The notes under the pieces are model-generated. The model was not told the origin of the DNA. It was given only the letters and a program-made list of their open reading frames with translations, and searched no databases. The position numbers were made by a program, and so were the translations under genes. A stretch of DNA of 64,000 bases from Glebionis coronaria (taxonomy: Eukaryota; Streptophyta; Magnoliopsida; Asterales; Asteraceae): contig CM046879.1 in assembly GCA_025667525.1 (NCBI GenBank), positions 364,268,639 through 364,332,638 of the forward strand, read 5' to 3'. Below, piece after piece: positions 46,415 through 55,227 of this stretch. The first letter of the stretch is position 1. Each line of letters opens with the position of its first letter.

Positions 46415-47350
46415 AGATCCAATGTATATGTGTAAACTTGGATCAATCTTGTGTAGATCCAATGTATATGGGTATACTTGGATCAATATTATGTAGATCC
46501 AATGTATTTGTGAATACTTGGATTAGTTGTGTTAATCCATTGTATTTGTGAATACTTGGATTAAGTCTTGTATAAATCCATTGTATATGTGTATACTTGG
46601 ATTTATGTTGTGTAGATCCAAGTTACATGTGTACACTTGGATATGTGTTTTATTGAGTTGTAATAGGTAAGAGTTGTGAGTTCTCACTAAACTATAAAGT
46701 GATGTGGTTGTGTCTTGTGAGGTCTCACTAAACTATAATGTGATGTGGTTGTGTCTAGTGAAGTTCTCACTTAGATTCAAAGTGAAGAGTCGTGAAGATT
46801 GGTTCTACCTTTCGATTAGAACTCGACATCTAGCCTTGTGTCGTAACATGGTGAAGTAGGCGACGTTGTGAAGATTGGTTCTACCTTTCGATTAAAACTC
46901 GACATCCAGCCTTGTGTCGTTAAATGGTGAAGTGGGCAACATTGTGTAGATTGTTCCTACCTAAGATTAGGACTCGACATCTAGCTTAGTGTCGGAAATT
47001 GTGTAAGCGACGTGTATGGTTTTCTCCTTAAAAGGAGTTTTGTTGACTAGTGAAGTAACTCTCGAGTAAGGTGTACTCGAGGAGTGGAGTAGGGCGAAGA
47101 GGAGTTTCGTGACCGAACCACTATAAATCATCGTGTCGATACTTTCCTTCACATTTATGTCTTTACTATTATAGATGTATTTATATGTTGTGTGTTGTGT
47201 GCATCTCATAATCTAATCATCTAAGTTGCAGAAAAGCTAAGGCTTAGTATGTGTGTGCTTCGTGTTTAGATTATGGTCAAGTGTGCATCCTTTAGTCTAA
47301 ACATCTTAGTTGCGGAAAAGCTAAGGCTTAGTACATGTGTGCTTAGTGTT
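46415..47350 (+). repeat. Tandem arrays in the LARD LTR
   Basis: Four successive arrays. A roughly 40-bp unit with GTAGATCCAATGTAT and ACTTGGAT occurs about six times (46,415-46,655). A roughly 42-bp unit with TCTCACTAAACTATAA occurs two to three times (46,680-46,775). A roughly 76-bp unit with GAAGATTGGTTCTACC and ACTCGACATC occurs three times (46,793-47,015). A roughly 75-bp unit with AAAAGCTAAGGCTTAGTA occurs twice (47,205-47,350). The inverted LARD's LTR has matching arrays at 55,600-56,080. Confidence 0.85.
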
Positions 47351-47506
47351 TAGACTATTGCTTGATGTACACTCGATTTGATGTGTTTGTGTGTTTCCTT
47401 ACTTATAGTTATTATCTATTACAAACACATCTCATATCTAGTCAAGCTTAATCGAGAATTTGATACAAACGATTGTCAAGGTTTACAATGTATCAATATT
47501 TGGCAT

Positions 47507-47589
47507 CCACTGTAGGCGGTTCTATATTGAGCCCTCGGTTCTTTATTGATAAGGAACCGCGGTGATATTTAGGGAACCGCGGCCAGTGG
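47507..47589. repeat. GGTTCC/GGAACC palindromic cassette 4
   Basis: The whole cassette is a nested imperfect palindrome: CCACTGTAGGCGGTTC at one end, CTCGGTTC and GGAACCGCGG in the middle, and GGAACCGCGGCCAGTGG at the other. It lies near the downstream end of the plus-strand LTR. Confidence 0.85.
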
Positions 47590-47654
47590 AATAAACGAAA
47601 TGTTTTTAAAATGAACTAGAAACTATTCAACCCCCCCCCCTTCTAGTTTCTACA

Positions 47655-48398
47655 AATACAATGGATTAACATAAAACAAAAAGGCTAACATGATGAACAT
47701 GACTAATTCATGGATTCATCTTTATCACAACACTAGTGAGTGAGTGATCTTCTCTTTGGACAAGGTAAAGGAGGGGATCAAGAGGATAATCATATGTAAA
47801 CATACTTAACACATTAAGTGATCATTTATTATTTATTACGCTATAGAAAAGAGAAAGGGAGCTGAGAAAAACGTCCAAAAAAAGGGTTATTGAAAAATGA
47901 GATTTGATCCACTATTTATAGGAGACAAAGTGCAACGGCAAGCTGGGCGCGGTTTCTTATCTAGCCCGGCGGTTCCTTATCGCTAGAGAATCGCCTAGAT
48001 ATTTACAGGACCGCCTAGTAGACTACGCTCCGATTTTGTCTTTTAGTGGGGTAGGAATATCTGAGGTTTTTTAAACCTTCAAAGGATTATCTTATGGCAT
48101 ATGGAATATGCCATTTTCAAATTTACATTTTCCATTTTAATAAAACATTTTCTTAAAAAGAAAGTTTATTAAAAAATCTTTTGTCATATTAACAAAAGTG
48201 AGTTTTAAGGATAATCACTTTGATGATCACTAAGTATGATTAAGAAAAGTTAGTGATATGATTATTACCTTGAGGATAGTGTTAGTTAAATAATTCGTTT
48301 TGTTTTTTACACTAAATGTGTTGTATAGTTTGCTGTGATCAAAACTAAGAAAGATTAGTTAACACTAAAAATGTTTTTAGACATCACTTGCATTAACA
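47655..48398 (-). repeat. Truncated 3' LTR of the minus-strand LARD
   Basis: On the minus strand it starts TGTTAATGCAAGTGATG and matches the first 740 bp or so of the 5' LTR (56,813 downward). It stops inside the 40-bp array, exactly where the inverted LTR of the other LARD ends. TATAAATAG is at 47,912-47,920. The missing part corresponds to about 840 bp. Confidence 0.85.
47942..48020. repeat. GGTTCC/GGAACC palindromic cassette 5 (LTR promoter)
   Basis: CTGGGCGCGGTTTC, GGCGGTTCC, GAATCGCC and GGACCGCC boxes. On the minus strand it lies just upstream of the TATA box at 47,920. It is the same cassette as at 56,359, with a few substitutions. Confidence 0.85.
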
Positions 48399-48412
48399 AT
48401 CTCCCCCTTTTT
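48399..48412 (-). other. Polypurine tract of the minus-strand LARD
   Basis: The minus strand reads AAAAAGGGGGAGAT before TGTTAATG. Similar tracts recur at about 48,489, 48,553 and 48,572, a clustering seen in SIRE/Maximus-type elements. Confidence 0.85.
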
Positions 48413-49141
48413 GATTACGACAAGTTATAAACTCATTTACATAGAAACACAAAATATCTAATTATTAACGAGTTTATCACTATCATTTCTCCCCCTTTGT
48501 TGTAGCAAAAGGTTAGCACAAGTCTTTAAAGAAAACGGGACTTTGCTAGTAGCTCCCCCTTGGTGGTTGATCCCCCTTTCTTGGGGCACCAAGTGTATGA
48601 GCTAAGGTGACATGCTACACAAAGGTTAGTAGAAAGAAAAGAAACACCAGTGTTTATATGATCACCTCCTAAGTAACTTGAGAGGGAGAAGGAGAAGGAG
48701 AAGAAATCTCAAATTAGAAGCAAGTATTGCTAAGTATGTCCAAAGAGCTAAATGACAAAATAAAAGTTCAATTGGTGGAATGGAGGTAGAAAAGAAACAT
48801 CCAACCAATGAAGATGATAAATTTATCAAGGGGTTAAAGTTTTGAACTGATGGAATCACCCATAATCAATTGTAAAGATTAACCACGATCAACTCAAAAG
48901 AAAAAGAGAGAATGATTAAAGAAAGAAAACAAAAACAACACAAAGGTTTCATATTACAAAAATATAAAAAAAAACAAACAAGGTAGATAGTCATACACAC
49001 AATATGAGTATCTAAAGCAAAAAAATATAGAAAATAAACCACAAAGCATAAGCTATTCTAATAGTGATAATTTTCCAAGATTGCTTAAAATGTTATTGAC
49101 TAAAAAACAAACAACTAAAGAGTTATTGACTCCTAGAGTGA
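48413..49141 (-). other. 3' noncoding part of the minus-strand LARD
   Basis: About 730 bp with no supported gene. A 65-codon frame at 48,662-48,859 is Leu-rich but has no conserved context. Confidence 0.5.
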
Positions 49142-49705
49142 TTAGTCCTTTTGATGGAAAAAATAAGACGAAGAGGCATCATTCGAAGTTTTGTCCACGG
49201 GAACGAAAACTTTGAGAGGAGGTCGAGTGAGGAGGAATTCAAGAAAATTTAACTTCTCATACACATGAGCAAGTTCAATTTGTTGAAATCGACAACAAGC
49301 ACACGAGGATCCATGATGCAAAACAAATTCGGTTGATGGGGGAAGGCCATCAAACCTAGGGTTTGGTGGTGGTGAGGAGAGTGGGTAGGAAATGTTTTCA
49401 CAATGCCTTGTGAGGTTTGGGAAGGTTGAAAGGTCATTAAGTTGAGGGGTGTCGAAATGTTTTGGTGGTGGGGGAACATTTTCCTTTTCTCTGGTGATGG
49501 GGTTAATGGAGTAGGTCTCATTCCAATACTTGATTGGAGAGAAGGTGGGGTTCTTGGGTGGTTTGGAAGAAGAGGGTTCATTTTTCTTGATCCAAATAGG
49601 TCGAACCGAGATCTTCGATTTCTTGGAAAGCTAGGATGAGGAAGATTTGGGTGAGGAGGTTTGTGACAACGAAATGTCAAGGTTATGAAATGAGGAGTTA
49701 GGCAT
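49142..49705 (-). pseudogene. LARD ORF3 (one internal stop), paralogue of ORF2
   Basis: A frame from ATG at 49,705 to TAA at 49,142 (187 codons), broken only by TAG at 49,631-49,633. It begins MPNSSFHNLDISLSQTSS (Ser-rich), followed by a basic block KKSKISVRPIWIKK and a Pro-rich middle (PPPPKHF, SSPPPNPRFDG). The C-terminus has HGSSCACC then QQIELAHVYEKLNFLEFLL. The same pattern (HGSHCPCC, then a Leu-rich helix ending TIPPP) occurs at the end of ORF2. The longer 200-codon ORF in another frame (49,249-49,851) is a shadow with poorer composition. A palindromic cassette lies 160 bp upstream. Function unknown. Confidence 0.6.
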
Positions 49706-49864
49706 TGTTGAGGTGGGGGTATAAGAAGAAAGTAGACAAGGCAAAGATTCGAAAATAAAATGTGAAGTGTCAAGGAATGTTTAGCCAAATTGAGTAAACA
49801 TGGAATCTTGACAGGGGATAGGGTGATGAAGAAAGACCCAAAACGAGCCAAAAATTGGCTATCA

Positions 49865-49943
49865 GTCCGCGGTTCCTTATAGGGACCGGCGGTTCCTTAG
49901 CACTTAAGGGACCGCGTGACTTAATGAGCCGCGTACAGTGGAC
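49865..49943. repeat. GGTTCC/GGAACC palindromic cassette 6
   Basis: GTCCGCGGTTCC, GGCGGTTCC, GGGACCGCG and GAGCCGCG boxes, ending CAGTGGAC, which mirrors the GTCC start. It is upstream of LARD ORF3. Confidence 0.85.
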
Positions 49944-50383
49944 GTAGAACCATGATTTTTCAGGGTTTTGAGAAAAACTAAGACTTTTTCAAAAAATTGC
50001 AAATCTTGGAATTTTACCTCTATTAGCACTAAATTATGCTAGGGTTGCATAAAAGCAACACATTCACAAAGAATTTCTTGACAAAGGGTGACAAAATATT
50101 TGGATAACATTTTGAACCAATTTTAGTCAATTTTTAGAGGTTGTGATAGATTTAGGTTCAATTTTAATTTAAAATTAAAGTTGATTAATGTGCACATAAA
50201 GATAGAAACACATAAAGCTAAATCCATAAATCATCCTCATGAAAAACTCATGGAGGGAAGGAAATACAATAAGGAAATGAAAAACAACTAACTAAAACAA
50301 AGTTAGCTTAAAACTAGTTCTTGATGAGTAGTCTTCCTTGGATTGGTTTTTCTTGAAAAACACTTATTAAAGAAAATCATCAT

Positions 50384-51494
50384 TCATCTCCTAGGGGGAG
50401 GTATGGTAAACAAGGTGAGAAAGAAATCTTGCAACCTCCTATGAAGTCCAAACATCTCCATCCAAAGGTTGTGAATGATGTAGTTGTTGTAGAGGCAACA
50501 TGGACAATGAGAACCATGAGCTTCTAGGATCCCAAAGAAGTAAGGATCACCCATAAAGAGGGGAAGTGGTACACCAAAATGGGAGTGTTTGAGGGAGGTG
50601 GAGGTGGAGGAGGTATGTTCTCCAAGGGTGAAATGGGTGATGTGGGTGAGTTTGGAGGGGTAAAAGGTGAAGTCACCAAGGTATCAACAAAGTCATTCAC
50701 AATGGGAATGCTTTGGATGGGTTGAGGTTGGGTAGTCACATCCAAGAGAGTACTTGGAGTGAAGGGTGAGGTTAGCTCATTCATTCTAGATTGGAATGAA
50801 GAGGAGGTAGAACCATGAGAATGGTTGGTACCATGGGTTGAGGTAGTCATGTGTCAAATTGCCAACACCTCCTAATGTGACATTAGGATGGTATTTATAG
50901 GGAGATTAGATGCCTTGATGCTTTCTTCCTCTTCTCGTCTTTTCGTCTTTATAAATTCTTCGACTTTTTCGACTTTGTCTCGGGTTATTTGAACTCGTCT
51001 TATAATTTCTTCATTTATTAGAATTGAGTTCTTCGACTTCATTAAACTTCCGTCTTTAGACTTTTTCTTCGATAAATCTTTAGAATAGGCCTTGGACTTC
51101 CGTTCTTTTTGCACTCTTGATCTTTTGACTTCGTCTTTTGTCTTTTTCTTCGATAAAAGCCCGTGAAAGCCCGTGTTTTCTCCCCTTTTCACATTTTGAT
51201 CCTAAATCACAATAAAAACACAAACCTCGCATAATTCTGACATTTACGACATAAAATACACGTTTTGGCTTGGTTATTATTTTAATTAAGTGGTAAATGG
51301 ATAAGTGTTTTCACACTTATTATCTTGCATGGAGCAAAAGGCAGTGAGAGTGATGAAGAGATTAGAATTGGAACAATCTCATTCTTGGGTGTGTGAAAGG
51401 GTGAAGAGTTAAGTTTGGGCAACTTAATCTTAATCTTAAGGTTTTTCTTTGAAGTGGAGGTTTTGGATGAGTTTGAGGTTCTTGTAGAAACCAT
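50384..51494 (-). pseudogene. LARD ORF2, split by a solo LTR and frameshifted
   Basis: Starts ATG at 51,494 (MVSTRTSNSSKTSTSKKNLK, basic Ser/Lys-rich), runs to APCK at about 51,325, and is interrupted by the solo LTR 50,850-51,322. It resumes at about 50,847 (THGTNHSHGSTSSSF, SPFTPSTLLDV, ISPLENIPPPPPPP). After the proline run the better frame shifts: FGVPLPLFMGDPYFFGILEA, HGSHCPCC, then LWMEMFGLHRRLQDFFLTL and IPPPRR to TGA at 50,384. The plus-strand copy at 28,402 lacks the solo LTR, which confirms the splice point. The HGSxCxCC plus helix ending is shared with ORF3, so the two are paralogues. A Cys/His-rich terminal motif could bind metal; that is inference. Confidence 0.6.
50850..51322 (-). 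repeat. Solo LTR of the element A family
   Basis: About 473 bp. On the minus strand it starts TAATAAGTGTGAAAACACTT (hairpin) and ends TTGACACA. It is homologous over about 170 bp to the partial LTR at 1-172. The insertion site is clear from the plus-strand LARD copy, where CCATGCAAG and ACTACCTC are adjacent. The expected 5-bp duplication is not perfect. It contains (GAAGAAAAAGAC)-like purine runs that create a spurious Lys-rich ORF (50,872-51,192). Confidence 0.75.
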
Positions 51495-51730
51495 GGTTGT
51501 AATGAGTGGTTTAAGGGTTAAGGATGAATGGTTTGATGTGTGAAGAACATGGCTAACAAGGTGGGTTTAAAAGGGTGAGGGGATGATCCAAACTAGTAAT
51601 GGGTTAAAAACATTTTATGTGAATAATGAATTTAGGTAACCTAGTTTAGGAAATGTGCAGGTTTTTACAAAGAATCAAGCCAGGTTTACACAGATTAAGG
51701 AAAATAGTGTAAAGCACAGATTCTGTCGGA

Positions 51731-51813
51731 CACAGTAGCCGGAGGTTCCCTATCTAGGATGGGCGGTTCCTTATCGATAAGGAACCGCTGGTCGATATGG
51801 AACCGCGACCAGA
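51731..51813. repeat. GGTTCC/GGAACC palindromic cassette 7
   Basis: Contains a perfect 26-nt palindrome at 51,763-51,788 (half GCGGTTCCTTATC), flanked by GGAGGTTCC on one side and GGAACCGCG on the other. It lies about 240-320 bp upstream of ORF2. Confidence 0.9.
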
Positions 51814-52106
51814 GGTGTTCAAAAATCGCACTTCCTCAAACTTTGGTTAGCCTAGATTTTTACCAAAGGATTAACAAGCCAAAGTTAACTACTGACCAGA
51901 ATTTAGGAAGCTAACTAACACATAGGATGCACAAAGCTATGCAAATCGTAAACACGATGGCATAGACAACATTAGGATTAGAATAATAAGTAATCCAAAC
52001 AAGTAGTATTTGTTAATACACAACCAAAATAAAGTAAAAAGAAGAAAATGTTCAACATCACATTACATGTTTAGAAACCTGTATAATTTGAAACTATTCA
52101 AAGTCT

Positions 52107-53332
52107 TCATCTTCTTTTCTTGCCCAATCCCTTGATCATGTTTCCCAAGTACTTGAATCCCTTCCTTGACTCAACTCGATGATTATGTAACTCACCTCGG
52201 GTTCGAAGACTTTGACGGTAAAGTTTCTCCATATTGAGATTATCCGGAACTTCACTAGTGGAATGATGAGGAGGGGAAACAATGTCATCTAAACCGTCCA
52301 CGAATGAGTTTGTGGAGTGGTGAGAAGTACTCGAAGAGCCAATGGGAGCACTTGTGCCAATGCCATCACCATCACTTGTTGGCATGTCAATGTCCTCATC
52401 ATTGGACTACTTTGTTGGTCGGATTTTCTAGGTCTACTATCACATCTTGTCTTTCTCTCATATACCTCTTGAATAGGTAGCATAACCCGTTTGACCGGTT
52501 GAAAACGAGAAAGATCAGGATTGGGAAAATCACGGCCAACCCTTTTAAAAAGGCGAGTAAGAAGCATTGCGTAAGGGAGGTTTGTTTTAGGCTTGTGAAT
52601 AGAATAATTGATCCTTTGAGCGATAAAATATGCCAAATTGTAATTGGTGTTGGTAAAGATGCAAAATAACATATGCACTAAACACGACGGAACATGATCC
52701 CGGTTTCCACCAAGACAAAACACATTTTCCCTAAGGATATTGGTCCATTGGACCATATTATCATTAAGGTCGCTTAAGAGAACCTCATGACGTTTCCCCG
52801 AACGTACCTTAGTATGAAGGCTTCTTACAACGGGTCGATTATGCTTTTTGGAGACAATGTCAACAATGTAGTCAAGATCAATTTCTGCATGATCATTTGG
52901 AGGACAATTGTTGGATTCAAGGAGAGCACTAAGCTTCCATTTATCCGTGAAGCGACAAGTGCTTACAAATGGGACATCAAGAATTTGACCGAAGACTTCG
53001 AGAGAGTATTGTATGAGTTGACCATTCAAGATGAACCTAACAAATATTCCATCATTGTTTTCAATGACGGAATATGTGCAAAAGAATTCCAATAGGAATC
53101 GGGGTAAGATGTTTTCCTTAATGTGCAACAAACAGTCAAACCCAATGTTTTCAAACATAGATTTGATGTAGACATAATCCCTAATATCCTTTTGGACAAC
53201 TCTACCCTCATGAAAACAATAGGATTGAAGGGAGGAATAAGTATGGGCGAGATGTGTTGAGTGACAAAAGTCGGAAAGGTTAGGCATATATTGTTTAGTG
53301 AGTTGATGATCCTTTTGGTATTGTGAAGGCAT
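52107..53332 (-). pseudogene. LARD ORF1: plant retroelement-associated protein of unknown function, frameshifted
   Basis: Open for 347 codons from ATG at 53,332 to 52,289. After about residue 305 (near 52,420) the sensible frame shifts to that of 52,385-52,107 (Ser/Asp-rich then basic, ending GLGKKRR). The core (about residues 50-275) includes FENIGFDCLL, FVRFILNGQLIQYSLEVFGQ, ILRENVFCLGGNRDHVP and LPYAMLLTRLFKRVG. I recognise this pattern from proteins annotated as hypothetical or as putative plant transposon protein, which I recall as frequent in Asteraceae. It has no catalytic motif of gag or pol. The first unit after the leader of a LARD, with a palindromic cassette about 690 bp upstream. 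Role unknown; a gag-like or accessory role is speculation. Confidence 0.65.
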
Positions 53333-55208
53333 GATTAGTACCTAAATAAACACAAGAAAATATATTTCCAATCACTCATATGAAAAATAAAATCAAAAAT
53401 CAAAATATGAGAATGTGTTATATCAATTTCTTGACAAACAAAGGATTGAATCTATATCATTATCATGTTCACAATGTATCTATTCCATTATTAACCAAGA
53501 ACATATGAACTATGTTTGATCAACAATGGACTAGAACATTGGTTTTTCAAAACAAGGTTTTTAGGTAAGCATTAACAATGAAATTACCTATTTGTTCATG
53601 GGTTCATCTCAATTCCATCTTTTAACCAAAATCATTTAGCCAAAATTCGGATTTGTTATACAAGCGGGTTTTAGTGAAATATCAATGAATATGAACCTAA
53701 GGAATCATAGTAAAATAACCATGTCAACCCATATTCCTATTAAGGTTCTAATTCAATTTCACTTTTAAAAATCCCCAATTATAAAAGGATGAACCCTAGA
53801 ACAAAATAGATGAAATTGAAAGAAAATACTTACAATTAATTGATGTTTGATGAAGGATGAGTGAAACCCACAACTTGGAATCAATTAATTTGAGTGATTG
53901 AAGGTTTTTGAAGCTTCAACAATGGTGGAAAAAGGGGAACCCGATGGCTGTGTGTTTTTAGGAGAGAGAGGGTTTTGTTTGAAAAAGATTAAATTAATAA
54001 AACTGGCGCTCTGACAAGTTTTACTGCCCGCGGTTCCTTATCGATAGAGAACCGCGGGTTTGAACCGCCAGAGATAAAGAACCGCCTACAGAGGCAGGTT
54101 TTTATCAATGAAATACGCCAAATTTTTGAAAACCAAGTTTTCTAAAATACTTAAAAATATATCTTAAACCTTTTAGAATATCATTGGATCATCATAACAT
54201 TAAGCAATATGCCTCAATGAAGGATTACGAGTTGAATTGAGATCGAAAAAACCAAAACGGACAAACGACTACTCGTAGCGAAAAAGCAAAGTGGAGAGAA
54301 GTCAAGGGAAGTGAATCAAGACTAAGACCAATGCTCAAGGGATTAATGACAATCTTCAAATCGTAGAGACGAAGAGCTTGTAGTGGTTTAAGACGTGCCT
54401 TTCCGACGAAGTGTTAAACGGCTTTGGCAATGAATAAACACAAAGCAAATATTGATGCATATACTAAGATCACTTTCAATAATAGTCTTAGTCTAAACCA
54501 AAATATGACAAGGTATTAATTCACTTTCTCTCCCACAAAGGGCCTACTAACCGTATGGGTGCAAACCATGGATATCATGCTTGATACTTTAAGCTACTAC
54601 TAACTCACTCTACATTACCATAGTGAGTCAAGTATCCAAGCAATGAAGGTTTGAGAGGATAAAAGAAAAGAATCACAAACCGCAAACAAATGTCAAGGCA
54701 AGGATGCCAAGAACAAGCACATAGTCAAGTAATGATCAAAAGAATGATCAAAGGGCGTGTGGGAGAACGAAAGCGTACCTTGGCTACAAAGAGCTTTCCA
54801 ATCCATCAAGGAATCAATGCAAAGCCCAACAATGACTATGATGAGTACTAAGTCTTCAAGGACTAGTATCATTCCCAATCATCTTGATATCATCATTCAA
54901 AGATGTTGAAGATCAATGAAGATGAGTCTTCTACAAGTGCAAGTAACTCAATCTACAACCAATTAATGATTGATGAGTACCTACACAAAGCAAGATGCAA
55001 ACTAGTAGATACATTTCAAGAGTAGATCTAAAATTTCATAAAAGATACTAATCTAAGAGGGATGCAATTTTACCAATTAAAAGACCTATTTTGAAAAAAA
55101 ATAGTTTTGACCAAAGAGAAACTTTAGTACAACTTGACCTTCTAATTTGAGGAGACAATGGATCGATCCAAGTTTTAAAGTACAATATACTTCAAAGATC
55201 TTGAGTGA
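53333..55208 (-). other. Leader region of the minus-strand LARD
   Basis: About 1.9 kb between primer site and ORF1. It contains the palindromic cassette at 54,024-54,098 and no supported frame; the small frame at 54,693-54,878 looks fortuitous. Confidence 0.55.
54024..54098. repeat. GGTTCC/GGAACC palindromic cassette 8
   Basis: A 32-nt imperfect palindrome at 54,027-54,058 (CCCGCGGTTCC at one end, GAACCGCGGG at the other), followed by TGAACCGCC and AGAACCGCC boxes. The cassette ends CTGCC and GGCAGG are inverted repeats. Confidence 0.88.
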
Positions 55209-55225
55209 CCATCGCTCTGATACCA
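55209..55225 (-). other. Primer-binding site of the minus-strand LARD (initiator Met tRNA type)
   Basis: The minus strand reads TGGTATCAGAGCGATGG, two bases after the LTR end TTTCTACA. Confidence 0.92.
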
Positions 55226-55227
55226 AT

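Larger units (their letters stand above)
45597..47654 (+). repeat. 3' LTR of the plus-strand LARD
   Basis: Begins TGTAAGTGTAAAC right after a purine tract and ends TTCTAGTTTCTACA preceded by an 11-base C run, like the LTR end at 55,228. It has TATAAATAG at 46,176-46,184, a palindromic cassette about 50 bp upstream of it, and several tandem arrays downstream. Length 2,058 bp. No matching 5' LTR is visible in the window. Confidence 0.75.

Noticed and set aside
49249..49851. 200-codon ORF on the minus strand
   Set aside because: It overlaps the ORF3 frame that shares the HGSxCxCC motif with ORF2. The 200-codon version has His/Pro-run composition typical of a shadow frame.
50872..51192. 106-codon Lys/Glu-rich ORF on the minus strand
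   Set aside because: It lies wholly inside a solo LTR and reflects purine-rich low-complexity DNA.
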